A DNA stretch of 60,266 nucleotides from a bacterium CG_4_9_14_3_um_filter_65_15 (GTDB lineage: Bacteria; Krumholzibacteriota; Krumholzibacteriia; LZORAL124-64-63), in contig PFVX01000006.1 in assembly GCA_002790835.1 (NCBI GenBank), positions 1-60,266 on the forward strand, in the 5' to 3' direction. Below are positions 7,427 to 15,085 of this stretch, one piece after another. Made by a program: the position numbers and the translations under genes. The notes under the pieces are model-generated. The model was not told where the DNA came from and searched no databases. It was given only the letters and a program-made list of their open reading frames with translations. The stretch's first letter is position 1; the number at the start of each line of letters is the position of its first letter.

Positions 7427-8433
7427 CGTTCCCTCCGGTAGAAGGCGACCGTGTCCGCGAAGCCCGATGCGGCGTCATGCGCGGCGGAAAACCCGGTGGC
7501 AGCGCCCAGACGGCTCCCGTCGCACGCCCATCCGCAAACTTCCAGATCCTTGAGACGATCCGCGCGGAGCACCGATATCCCGCCGCCGGTCAGGGGCCTC
7601 AGCAGACCCGCGATGAATTTCAGCAGGCCCAGCGGCACGGTCACGGTGCGGACCTTGCGCCCACAGGCCAGAGCCAGGGCGGAAGTCAGATCCTTGTTGT
7701 CATAACCCCGGTGGCCGTCGTCCACGAAGAACACGCCGGTCGCTTCGGGGGTCTCCAGCAAGGAAACGGCCGCCCGTGCGGCGTCCCGTCCGTGGACCAG
7801 GGAAAGGCCGGCCATGGGGCCGGTGAAGCGCACGGTCCAGCCCCGCAGGGCGGCTTTGACCAGGGGTAGGAATCCGCGGTCGCGCGGGCCGTACAGGGCC
7901 GGCGGGCGCAGCACGACGGTGCGGAAGGGATGGTCGTGTTCCAACAGCAGCTTTTCCGCCGCGACCTTGCTGCGGCCGTAGCCGGTGACGGGCCGGCAGG
8001 GGTCGTCCTCGCGGGCCGGGCGGGCCGGGGCGGCGGGACCGTGGGCCGCGAGGCTCGAGATCAACAGGAACGATCCGCCGCCCTGGGGATGCCATTCGCG
8101 GCGACAGGCTGCCAGCAGGCAACGGGTGGTCTCCACGTTGGCCCGCAGGTAGGACTCGTCGTCGGGAGCGGTCACGCGCCCGGCGCAATGGATCACCGCA
8201 CGCACCCCGCGCACGAAATCGGTGCAGGCGGCCGCATCGCTCAGATCGAGGGGGAAGGATTCGATGTCCTTGTCCGCGATCCAGCGCAGATCGCTGGTGG
8301 GTCGGATCGAGGCGCGGACCCGGAAGCCGCTGTCGAGGAGCTCGTCGGCGATATGACTGCCCAGAAACCCGGTGGCCCCCGTCAGGGCGATCACCGGGCC
8401 GCGGCCCGGCCGGCTTGCCGCACCGTGGGGCAT
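7417..8433 (-). CDS. NAD(P)-dependent epimerase/dehydratase-type reductase (candidate ceramide reductase CerR)
   Basis: A 338-residue extended SDR. The cofactor motif TGATGFLG is at residues 18-25 and the catalytic Tyr-Lys pair is Y152/K156 in GYGRSK. Family resemblance is to the 3-beta-HSD/NAD-dependent epimerase group that includes the bacterial ceramide reductase of Caulobacter. The ATG at 8433 overlaps the stop of the GNAT gene by one base (TAATG). Position between a GNAT ceramide-synthase candidate and a PAP2 gene, downstream of a serine palmitoyltransferase-like gene, supports reduction of the 3-keto group of an oxidised ceramide. On sequence alone a nucleotide-sugar or sterol-type substrate cannot be excluded. 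Confidence 0.75.
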   Translation of the reverse strand: MPHGAASRPGRGPVIALTGATGFLGSHIADELLDSGFRVRASIRPTSDLRWIADKDIESFPLDLSDAAACTDFVRGVRAVIHCAGRVTAPDDESYLRANVETTRCLLAACRREWHPQGGGSFLLISSLAAHGPAAPARPAREDDPCRPVTGYGRSKVAAEKLLLEHDHPFRTVVLRPPALYGPRDRGFLPLVKAALRGWTVRFTGPMAGLSLVHGRDAARAAVSLLETPEATGVFFVDDGHRGYDNKDLTSALALACGRKVRTVTVPLGLLKFIAGLLRPLTGGGISVLRADRLKDLEVCGWACDGSRLGAATGFSAAHDAASGFADTVAFYRRERWL

Positions 8434-9551
8434 TATACCTCGCGCTCGTAGATGCGGTAGGTCTTGTAGCAGTCGCCCCCGTAGCCTTCGAGGATGCGGT
8501 TCATGGGCTTGTTGTCGGCGAGGATCCACGAGCATTCCCCGCTCGTGATGCCCTTGCTGAACCCGTACTGCATGGTGCGGTACACCATGGCCATGTCGAT
8601 GCCCAGCTTGCGGAATTCGGGCAGGACACCCATCAGGATGGTGCGGGCGTACTGGATGCGGCGCTTGGCCAGCAGGAACTTCAACCAACCGAAGGGCCAC
8701 AGCTTGCCGCGCAACGGTTGCATGGCCTGGTTGAAGTCGGGAATGGTCAGGCTGAAGCCCACCGGCTTGCCCTCCATCTCGGCGATGAGCATGAACTCGG
8801 CATCGACCATGGACTTCATGTCCTTGGCCATGTAGGCGAACTCGGCGTCATCCAGGGGGATGAAGCCCCAGTTCTGGCTCCAGCAGGCGTTGTACAGCTC
8901 GCGCACGAGGCTGGCTTCCTCGATGAACCGCTTCATGTTCATGGGCCGGATCACCAGGCCGGGGCGGTCCAGGATGCGGTCGATGAGATTCTGCATCTTC
9001 GGCGGCAGTTTTCCCTCGGTGTGCATCTCCCAGGCCAGAAGATCCTTGGCCCCGGTCAGCCCGAAGTCCTCGAAATGGCGCTCGTAGTAGCGCCGGTTGT
9101 AGGGCATGCCGACGACCGGGCGGTTGAATTTGCCCCCGACCTGCAGGCCGTACCAGTCGTGGTTGGATGTGAAGCAGCCGGGTCCGCGCATGATCTCCAT
9201 GTCGCGCGAGGCGATCCAGGCGCGGGCCGATTCCAGCAGGGCGGCCGCGGCCTCGGGGTCGTCATCCACCTCGTAGAAGCCGAAGAAACCGGTTTTTTCG
9301 TCCCAGTGCTTGTTGTTGGCCTCGTCGACGCAGGCGGCGATCCGGCCGACGACTTCCCCGTCCCTCCGGGCCAGCCACAGGGCCGCTTCGGCGTGCTTGA
9401 AGAACGGATTCTTCTGCTTGTCCAGGAAGTGGCGCATCTCGCCCAGCAGGGGAAACACGTAGTTGGGGTCGTCGCCGTAGAGGCGGTAGGGGACCTGGAG
9501 GAAGGCGTCGATGTCGGCCTTGGAGCCTACGGGATGGATCGTCAAGGGCAT
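8433..9551 (-). CDS. GNAT-fold acyltransferase (candidate bacterial ceramide synthase bCerS)
   Basis: A 372-residue protein opening MPLTIHPVGSKADIDAF, followed by VPYRLYGDDPNYVFPLL and RDGEVVGRIAACVDE, the pattern of a family of long GNAT proteins often annotated as hypothetical or dATP pyrophosphohydrolase-like. Bacterial ceramide synthases described in Caulobacter belong to this family. A central GPGCFTSNHDWYGLQV block and a second GNAT-like half (from about residue 190) are consistent. The ATG at 9551 has AAGGAG nine bases upstream. It lies directly downstream of the serine palmitoyltransferase-like gene and overlaps the reductase gene by one base. N-acylation of 3-ketosphinganine is inferred from family and context. 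Confidence 0.75.
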   Translation of the reverse strand: MPLTIHPVGSKADIDAFLQVPYRLYGDDPNYVFPLLGEMRHFLDKQKNPFFKHAEAALWLARRDGEVVGRIAACVDEANNKHWDEKTGFFGFYEVDDDPEAAAALLESARAWIASRDMEIMRGPGCFTSNHDWYGLQVGGKFNRPVVGMPYNRRYYERHFEDFGLTGAKDLLAWEMHTEGKLPPKMQNLIDRILDRPGLVIRPMNMKRFIEEASLVRELYNACWSQNWGFIPLDDAEFAYMAKDMKSMVDAEFMLIAEMEGKPVGFSLTIPDFNQAMQPLRGKLWPFGWLKFLLAKRRIQYARTILMGVLPEFRKLGIDMAMVYRTMQYGFSKGITSGECSWILADNKPMNRILEGYGGDCYKTYRIYEREV

Positions 9552-9615
9552 AGCCGGATTCTCCTTGGCAGGGTCCGGCGGGGTGCCGGGCCACGCAATG
9601 GCGGGGGGGTCCGGG

Positions 9616-10800
9616 TCAGGCGGGTACGACGCCCAACTTTCGGCCCACGGCGACCATGATGTCCATGGCCTTGTTGATCTCATCCTCGGTGTGGGTAGCC
9701 ATGAGGCTGAGGCGGATCAGGGCGTTGCCGGGTTCGACGGCCGGGCTGACCACGGGGTTGACGAACACACCCTCGTCGATGAGCAGGCGGCACATCTTGA
9801 AGGCGACCATGTCCTCGCCGACGACCGCGGGGATGATGGGGGTCTCGCTGGGCCCGGTGTTGAATCCCGCGTCCCGCAACCGTTCGCGCATGAGGTCGTT
9901 GTTGCGCCACAAGGCCTCGTGACGCCACTCCTCTTCGAGCATGACGTCCACCGCGGCCGAAACCGAGGCCACCGAGGCCGGCGGCATGCTGGCGGAGAAC
10001 ATCAGGGCGCGGGAGATGTGCTGGATGTAGTGGATGGTGTCGGTGTCGCTGGCCACGAACCCGCCCACCGAGGCCAGGGATTTGCTGAAGGTCCCCATGA
10101 TCAGGTGGGCGCGCGAGGTCTCGCCGAAGTGGTCGCAGGTGCCGCGGCCCTGCTTGCCCAGCACGCCGATGCCGTGGGCGTCGTCCACCATGACGAGGGC
10201 TCCGTTGGCGGCGGCCAGGTCCAGGATCCCGGGCAGCTTGGCGATGTCCCCTTCCATGGAGAACACGCCGTCGACGATGATCAGCTTGTTGTCGCCCGGG
10301 ACGTTCTTCAGGACCTGCTCCAGGGACTCCATGTCGTTGTGCTTGAATTTCACCACGTTGGCATAGGAAAGCCTGGCGCCGTCGATGATGGAAGCGTGGT
10401 CGGTGCGGTCCACCAATATGGTGTCGTTGCGGCCGGCCAGGGAGCTGAGGACGCCCTGGTTGACCATGAACCCGGTGGAGAAGACCAGGGCCTTCTCCTT
10501 GCCCACCAGCTTGGCCAGCTTTTCCTCAAGCTCGATGTGGATGTCCAGGGTTCCGTTCAGGAAGCGGGATCCGGCGCAACCGGTGCCGTACTTGGCGATG
10601 GCGTCCTGGGCGGCCTCCTTGACCCGGGGGTGGTTCGTCAGCCCCAGGTAGTTGTTGCTGCCCAGCATGATCACTTCGTGGCCCTTGTACCTGACCGTAT
10701 TCTCCTGGGCCGATTCGATGACCCGGAAGTAATTGTACAGGTCGGCGGCCATCAGTTCTCTGGCGGCGGTGAACTTGCGGACTTTATCAAGCAGGCCCAT
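9616..10800 (-). CDS. spt: Serine palmitoyltransferase-like alpha-oxoamine synthase
   Basis: A 394-residue PLP enzyme of the alpha-oxoamine synthase family (KBL, BioF, SPT, HemA). Key segments: MLGSNNYLGLTNHP near residue 50, the VDDAHGIGVLG strand, and the PLP lysine K240 in GTFSKSLASVGGF. The N-terminal extension (MGLLDKVRKF ... YNYFRVIESAQ) is characteristic of the soluble SPT proteins of Bacteroidetes-type bacteria rather than of KBL or BioF. It would condense serine with a long acyl-CoA to 3-ketosphinganine. First gene of the minus-strand lipid cassette, followed by GNAT, reductase and PAP2 genes. 2-amino-3-ketobutyrate-CoA ligase is the main alternative, but no threonine dehydrogenase gene is adjacent. 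Confidence 0.85.
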   Translation of the reverse strand: MGLLDKVRKFTAARELMAADLYNYFRVIESAQENTVRYKGHEVIMLGSNNYLGLTNHPRVKEAAQDAIAKYGTGCAGSRFLNGTLDIHIELEEKLAKLVGKEKALVFSTGFMVNQGVLSSLAGRNDTILVDRTDHASIIDGARLSYANVVKFKHNDMESLEQVLKNVPGDNKLIIVDGVFSMEGDIAKLPGILDLAAANGALVMVDDAHGIGVLGKQGRGTCDHFGETSRAHLIMGTFSKSLASVGGFVASDTDTIHYIQHISRALMFSASMPPASVASVSAAVDVMLEEEWRHEALWRNNDLMRERLRDAGFNTGPSETPIIPAVVGEDMVAFKMCRLLIDEGVFVNPVVSPAVEPGNALIRLSLMATHTEDEINKAMDIMVAVGRKLGVVPA

Positions 10801-10902
10801 CGGATCTCACTTCCATGCCATGAAAAACGGCGAAGGCACTGTCGTGCCCCGCCAGCGGGATTCGTAGCGGCTGAAATTAGCCGTTTTTTCGCAATTGGAC
10901 AA

Positions 10903-11469
10903 CTAGAAAACCTCGGCAGTGAAAACCCGGAACCGGGCCCCATCCTGCCACGCGTGGGGGGGCAGGCCGGCCTTGAGAGCCAGGTGCCCCAAAGTGGTCT
11001 CCAGGTTCCAGCCCTGTTCGGGGGCGACCTGGGGCAGAAACACCGCGCGGCGCCCGGCTTTTTCGAGCAGGATGCCGTGTTGGCCGATGATGATGTCCTC
11101 GGGGCCGGGCACCATTCGCAGGGGGCTGAGGGCGGAAATCTCCAGTTCCAGGGAGGGCACTTCGCGTGGGGTCACCGGGGCGAAGCGGGGATCCCGGACC
11201 GTCGCGGCGGCGGCGTTCTCGGCGACGGCATCCATCAGGGGCTGGATCCCCTCGATGGTGCCGATGCAGCCCCGCAGGTTGCCGGCGGCGGTCAGGGTCA
11301 CGAAGGCGCCGCGATCCTGCTTGAGGGAGGGACCCGGTTCGAGGCCCCTTTCGGTGGCCAGCAGGCGGGGATCCGGGCCGGGCTTTCCAGCAGCCGCGGC
11401 CTCGACTCCCAGCCAGGCCAGATCCCGCAGGAATTCCCGTTCTTCGGCGGTGAGGGTGGATTCAGCCAT
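10903..11469 (-). CDS. amrA: AMMECR1 domain protein (AmmeMemoRadiSam system protein A)
   Basis: A 188-residue AMMECR1-family protein. The diagnostic LRGCIG motif is at residues 65-70, followed by AAAATVRDPRFAPVTPREVP and the LEISALSP strand, all conserved in the family. Its start overlaps the end of the MEMO gene by eight bases, the usual AMMECR1-MEMO pairing. In many genomes a radical SAM gene completes the trio; it is not in this window. Biochemical role is unsettled. The gene is followed after about 100 bases by the spt-like gene on the same strand. Confidence 0.9.
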   Translation of the reverse strand: MAESTLTAEEREFLRDLAWLGVEAAAAGKPGPDPRLLATERGLEPGPSLKQDRGAFVTLTAAGNLRGCIGTIEGIQPLMDAVAENAAAATVRDPRFAPVTPREVPSLELEISALSPLRMVPGPEDIIIGQHGILLEKAGRRAVFLPQVAPEQGWNLETTLGHLALKAGLPPHAWQDGARFRVFTAEVF

Positions 11470-12340
11470 GGGTTTCCTTTCCGGCCCCGGCGCAGATCAG
11501 GATGGCGGCGTAACTGACCGACCGGGAGAAATCCCCGTTCAAATCGGCGCTGCGCCGGTAATCCAGCAGGGCGGCCTCGTATCCGGGGGGCAGGCCGCAG
11601 GTCAGCGCCATGGCGCAGGCCTCCAGGCCGCACATGGTGATGCCCGTGCGGCGGCCGTAGTCGACCAGACCCGCGGCGTCGCCGGCCAGGATCTTCAGGA
11701 TGGCGCCGGCATCCAGCTTTTCCAGGGCGTCGGGCACATCCTCCATGAACGGCTCGTAACCGTAGGATGCGCCGAAATGGGTGAAATCCGAGGAAACAAC
11801 CACCAGAGTTTCTTCGTCCCAGAGGTTTCCCAGCGCGTCGGCCGCCTCGCTGCGCACCCGGTCGTCCAACCGGGGGACCAGGACGGGCACGATGGGGGGC
11901 GGGCAGTCCGGCCAAAGCCGCTGCAAAAAAGGCAGCTGGATCTCCACGGCGTGTTCGCCGGCGTGGGCGGGGTCGGCGCGGACGAATCCGGGTCGGGTGG
12001 CCAGATCCGCGCAGGCCGCCGTGTCCAGGGGGACATTCCCCAGGGGAGTGGCGAACGATGTGGCCGAGGAGACGGCGCAGCGCACCAGGGGCGTGCGGTG
12101 GTTGGGGGCCAGGATGACCACGCGCCGCGGCCTCTGGTTGCGCAGCAGGCCGAAGGCCAGGCCGGCGCTGGGACCGCTATAGGAGTAACCGGCGTGGGGG
12201 ACGACGGCGAGCAGGGCCCGTCCGTCCGGTCGCAAGGATGGATCGGCGGCAGCCAGGTAGCGGTCGATTTCCGCGGCCAGATGCGCCGCATCGGCGGAAT
12301 ACCAGGAGCCGCTGAGAACGGAAGCGCGAACAGGGTTCAT
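11462..12340 (-). CDS. amrB: MEMO1-family protein (AmmeMemoRadiSam system protein B)
   Basis: A 292-residue MEMO-family protein related to extradiol dioxygenases. Conserved pieces are VVPHAGYSYSG (H49), ILAPNHRTP, SSDFTHFG and the C-terminal ITMCGLEACAMAL with its conserved Cys. Human MEMO1 binds iron/copper through equivalent His, Asp and Cys residues. Start chosen at ATG 12340, where the protein opens MNPVRASVLSGSWYSAD, the standard family start. A much longer frame continues upstream but is antisense to the STAS and Nudix genes. It is the first gene of the minus-strand run and is divergent from the STAS gene; the interval 12341-12460 must hold both promoters. Confidence 0.9.
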   Translation of the reverse strand: MNPVRASVLSGSWYSADAAHLAAEIDRYLAAADPSLRPDGRALLAVVPHAGYSYSGPSAGLAFGLLRNQRPRRVVILAPNHRTPLVRCAVSSATSFATPLGNVPLDTAACADLATRPGFVRADPAHAGEHAVEIQLPFLQRLWPDCPPPIVPVLVPRLDDRVRSEAADALGNLWDEETLVVVSSDFTHFGASYGYEPFMEDVPDALEKLDAGAILKILAGDAAGLVDYGRRTGITMCGLEACAMALTCGLPPGYEAALLDYRRSADLNGDFSRSVSYAAILICAGAGKETHG

Positions 12341-12460
12341 GCCGGCCTTGCTCCAGGGACACAATCCAGGTTGGAATCCGGCCTGGATGATCCTATCATA
12401 AGAAGGAATCGGAACGGTTTCGGCCAGCATACCACAATAAGGCCACATGGGAGGCGTCAG

Positions 12461-12805
12461 TTGAATATCAAGGAGAACCTCAAGGGCGAGATCATGGTTC
12501 TGAATCTGGGCGGCAAGATCATGGGCGGCCCCGATCATGAGAAATTCCAGAGCCAGATCAAGACCCTCGTCAGTCAGGGGCATGTGGATATCCTGTTGGA
12601 TATGAGCAAGGTCAGCTGGGTGAACTCCACCGGACTGGGCATCCTGGTCTCGGCTTTCCACACCCTGAAGAAGAACGGCGGCACCCTGAAGATCTGCAAC
12701 GTCAGTGATCGCATCGACAACATTCTCAACGTCACCCAGCTCAAGCTGGTGTTCGAGACCTTCGCCGATTGCGACGAGGCCCTGGCGTCCTTCGGCGCCG
12801 AATGA
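12461..12805 (+). CDS. STAS-domain anti-sigma factor antagonist
   Basis: A 114-residue single STAS domain. The phosphorylatable serine of SpoIIAA-like proteins is S56 in WVNSTGLGIL, with the preceding strand VDILLDMSKV. Such proteins bind anti-sigma kinases and release a sigma factor or signal partner when dephosphorylated. The start is TTG 12461: GGGAGG (12449-12454) lies six bases upstream, and no in-frame ATG precedes a family-like N-terminus. The stop overlaps the Nudix start (ATGA 12802-12805). No RsbW-type kinase or PP2C phosphatase is in the window, so its partner lies elsewhere. Confidence 0.9.
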   Translation: MNIKENLKGEIMVLNLGGKIMGGPDHEKFQSQIKTLVSQGHVDILLDMSKVSWVNSTGLGILVSAFHTLKKNGGTLKICNVSDRIDNILNVTQLKLVFETFADCDEALASFGAE

Positions 12806-13263
12806 TCCGGAGTCCCGCCGTGGACGCCCCGAACGAATCCCCGTATCGCAACCCCGCCCTGACGGTGGACGCCGTGGTCGTCCACCGTTCGGCGCGCGGG
12901 GATTTCCTGCTCCTGGTCCGCCGCGGGTGCGAGCCGTTCGCGGGCTCCCATGCCCTGCCCGGGGGGTTCGTCGAATATGGCGAGGATCCCAACCTGGCCG
13001 TCGGCCGCGAGGTGGCCGAGGAGACGGGATTGACCGGACTGCTCTTCGAGCAACTGGGCGTTTTCGGCAAGCCGGGGCGCGACCCTCGCGGGCACACGGT
13101 CTCGGTTGCCTACACGGCCCTGGTTTCGGGACCCTGCCCGGAGGTTGTCGGTGGGGATGATGCGGCCGCGGCGGTCTGGGTTGCGGTGGGCGAGTTGCCC
13201 GACCTGGCGTTCGACCACGCCGACATCGCGTCCGCAGGACTTGCCTTCCTGTCCCGTCGGTAG
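12802..13263 (+). CDS. Nudix hydrolase
   Basis: A 153-residue Nudix-fold protein. The full Nudix box GX5EX7REUXEEXGU runs from G55 to L77 (GFVEYGE ... REVAEETGL), all metal-binding glutamates present. The N-terminal TVDAVVVHR and the SHALPGG approach are like ADP-ribose pyrophosphatase/NrtR-type Nudix domains, but no DNA-binding domain is attached. It begins within the stop of the STAS gene, so the two are translationally coupled. Nucleotide-sugar or ADP-ribose substrate is plausible from the family; not determinable here. Confidence 0.88.
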   Translation: MIRSPAVDAPNESPYRNPALTVDAVVVHRSARGDFLLLVRRGCEPFAGSHALPGGFVEYGEDPNLAVGREVAEETGLTGLLFEQLGVFGKPGRDPRGHTVSVAYTALVSGPCPEVVGGDDAAAAVWVAVGELPDLAFDHADIASAGLAFLSRR

Positions 13264-13316
13264 TTCCTTTTGTCCTGAACCGAAGATTTTTCCGCCCCTC
13301 AGCAGGAGCGTTATCC

Positions 13317-14396
13317 ATGAGTACCCAGTTGAACCCCGACATCGTGCGCCAGGCCCTGACCGAGGTCATGGTGCCCGGGACCAAGGTGAATGTCCTGACC
13401 GTCAACCTCATCGGCGAGATCACCGTCAGCGGTGGCGATGTCACCGTCTCGGTCGTCCATACCTCCGAGAAGGACGAGACCATCGCCGCGGTCCGGGAAA
13501 ACGTGGCGAGGGCCGTTTCCGCCCTGCCCGGGGTCTTGGCAGTGAACGTCCCGGTCGACGATCGCCGAGCGCCGAAGAAGGCCCCCACCGGACCCCACGG
13601 CCAGTCTCCCGACCCCTTTTCCGACCGCGCCAAGCTGCCCGGCGTGGCCAAGGTCATCGCCGTGGCCAGCGCCAAAGGCGGAGTGGGCAAGTCCTCGGTG
13701 GCGGTGAATCTGGCCCTGGCCCTCAAGGAGCGCGGGCTGAAGGTCGGCCTGCTGGATGCCGACGTCTACGGACCCAGCGTGCCGACCATGCTGGGCATCG
13801 AGGAAGGTCCCGAGGTGACCGAGGACCGGAAGATCCATCCGGTGAACTCGCACGGCCTGCAGGTCATCAGCATGGGCCTGCTCATGCCCCCGGATCAGCC
13901 GGTGATCTGGCGCGGGCCAATGGTGTTCGCCGCGGTGAAACAGTTCTTGAAGGACGTGGTGTGGGACGGCTTGGATTACCTGGTGGTGGACATGCCCCCC
14001 GGAACCGGCGACGCCCAGTTGACCCTGGTGCAACAGGTCCCCTTGAGCGGCGTGGTCATGGTGACCACGCCCCAGGAAGTCGCCCTGGCCGACGTGCGCC
14101 GCGGCATCCGCATGTTCACCGAAGTCCAGGTTCCGGTGCTGGGGATCGTGGAGAACATGAGCTACTTCGTGTGCCCCGATTGCGACACCGAGCACGACAT
14201 CTTCGGTCGAGGGGGCGGGGGTCGCGTGGCGTCGCAGTTCGGGTTTCCGTTGCTGGCGGAGATTCCCATCACCGCGGCCATCCGCACCGGCGGTGATACC
14301 GGCGAACCGGCCGTCGAGACCATCGGCAGTCCCGCTCACCAGGCCTTCAGCAAGCTTGCGGGCATGGTGGATGAGCTGGCGGTGGCGGTGCCTTAA
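13317..14396 (+). CDS. apbC: Mrp/ApbC-family iron-sulfur cluster carrier ATPase
   Basis: A 359-residue P-loop protein. Residues 1-85 form an MIP18/DUF59 domain, then a linker, then the MinD/Mrp ATPase with deviant Walker A KGGVGKSS (K120-K125), DADVYGPS, and VVDMPPGTGD. The paired cysteines C286/C289 (CPDC) bind the transferable Fe-S cluster at the dimer interface. The family transfers 4Fe-4S clusters to cytoplasmic apoproteins. Length and domain order are standard. ATG 13317 has AGGAG about eight bases upstream. The last codons form one arm of a long inverted repeat with the following intergenic DNA. Confidence 0.95.
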   Translation: MSTQLNPDIVRQALTEVMVPGTKVNVLTVNLIGEITVSGGDVTVSVVHTSEKDETIAAVRENVARAVSALPGVLAVNVPVDDRRAPKKAPTGPHGQSPDPFSDRAKLPGVAKVIAVASAKGGVGKSSVAVNLALALKERGLKVGLLDADVYGPSVPTMLGIEEGPEVTEDRKIHPVNSHGLQVISMGLLMPPDQPVIWRGPMVFAAVKQFLKDVVWDGLDYLVVDMPPGTGDAQLTLVQQVPLSGVVMVTTPQEVALADVRRGIRMFTEVQVPVLGIVENMSYFVCPDCDTEHDIFGRGGGGRVASQFGFPLLAEIPITAAIRTGGDTGEPAVETIGSPAHQAFSKLAGMVDELAVAVP

Positions 14397-14506
14397 GCCC
14401 GACCAGGTGTGACAACAAGAGCCCCTCGGAATGTCCTCGTGCCTGCGGGTTTTTCCAAGGGGCTCTTGTTGTCGCCCCAGGACGCCCAAGGCATCGCCAC
14501 CGCCAG
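14376..14506 (+). repeat. Long imperfect inverted repeat spanning the mrp stop, with strong hairpin core
   Basis: Outer arms 14376-14394 and 14488-14506 are inverted copies with 18 of 19 bases matching; inner arms 14411-14426 and 14458-14473 are a perfect 16-bp inverted repeat around a 31-base loop. The outer left arm lies inside the last codons and stop of the mrp gene. In RNA this is one long stem with an internal loop. No clear U-run follows the inner stem, so it is not a textbook terminator, though it could stop transcription or protect the 3' end. Confidence 0.8.
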
Positions 14507-14528
14507 GGTCGTGTGATCGGGAAAATAG

Positions 14529-14562
14529 TTGTTGCAACAAATAAAAATAGGATTATTATAGT
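14529..14562 (+). promoter_or_regulatory. Palindromic operator overlapping a promoter for the MarR-YceI operon
   Basis: TTGTTGCAACAA at 14529-14540 is a perfect 12-bp palindrome. A -35-like TTGCAA (14533-14538) overlaps it, and TATAGT (14557-14562) lies 18 bases on as a -10. Placement about 45 bases before a MarR-family gene fits autorepression, which is common in that family. Confidence 0.55.
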
Positions 14563-14584
14563 ACGGAAACGAATGGAGCTCCCC

Positions 14585-15085
14585 ATGACCTCGCTGCGGC
14601 AGGAAATCCGCCAGAACCGACCGTTCGCTTCTGCGGAGCAGGAGACCGTCCTGAACCTGGTGCGGACCGTCGGCATCCTGGACGGGCCCCTGCGGGGCTT
14701 GTTGCGGCGCGAGAGCCTCGGGGTTTCCCTCTACAACATCCTGCGCATTCTGCGCGGGCAGCAAGGGGAGCCGTTGAGCTGCTCGGCCATCGGGGAGCGC
14801 CTTGTCACCCGGGTGCCCGATGTGACCCGGTTGATCGAGCGGCTGGCGCGGCGCGGGCTGGTGGAGCGCCGGCGGTGCCCGCAGGACGGGCGCAAGGTGC
14901 TGATCACGCTTTCGGACCGGGGAGCTGGGCTGCTGGCCAGACTGGACGAGCCGGTTCTGGTGTTGCACCGCGAGATGCTGGGGCATCTGACCCGACAGGA
15001 AATGAAGACTCTCAACGAGCTGTTGACCAAGACCCGCCGACCGCATCTGGCGGCGGATATTCCCGCAGAAGGAGATCGCACATGA
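14585..15085 (+). CDS. MarR-family transcriptional regulator
   Basis: A 166-residue winged-helix protein. The core has SLYNILRILRG, then a recognition helix VTRLIERLARRGLVERR and a wing CPQDGRKVLITLSDRG, the standard MarR arrangement, with long flanking helices for dimerisation. ATG 14585 is preferred because GGAG lies six bases upstream; an in-frame ATG at 14573 would add four residues. The stop overlaps the YceI start (ATGA at 15082-15085), so it is co-transcribed with a periplasmic lipid-binding protein. A palindromic operator candidate lies in its promoter. Ligand unknown. Confidence 0.9.
   Translation: MTSLRQEIRQNRPFASAEQETVLNLVRTVGILDGPLRGLLRRESLGVSLYNILRILRGQQGEPLSCSAIGERLVTRVPDVTRLIERLARRGLVERRRCPQDGRKVLITLSDRGAGLLARLDEPVLVLHREMLGHLTRQEMKTLNELLTKTRRPHLAADIPAEGDRT

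Noticed and set aside
12341-13726. Upstream extension of the MEMO frame to 754 codons
   Set aside because: The added part is antisense to the STAS, Nudix and mrp genes and is Arg/Pro-rich; MEMO proteins start at the MNPVRASVLSG segment.
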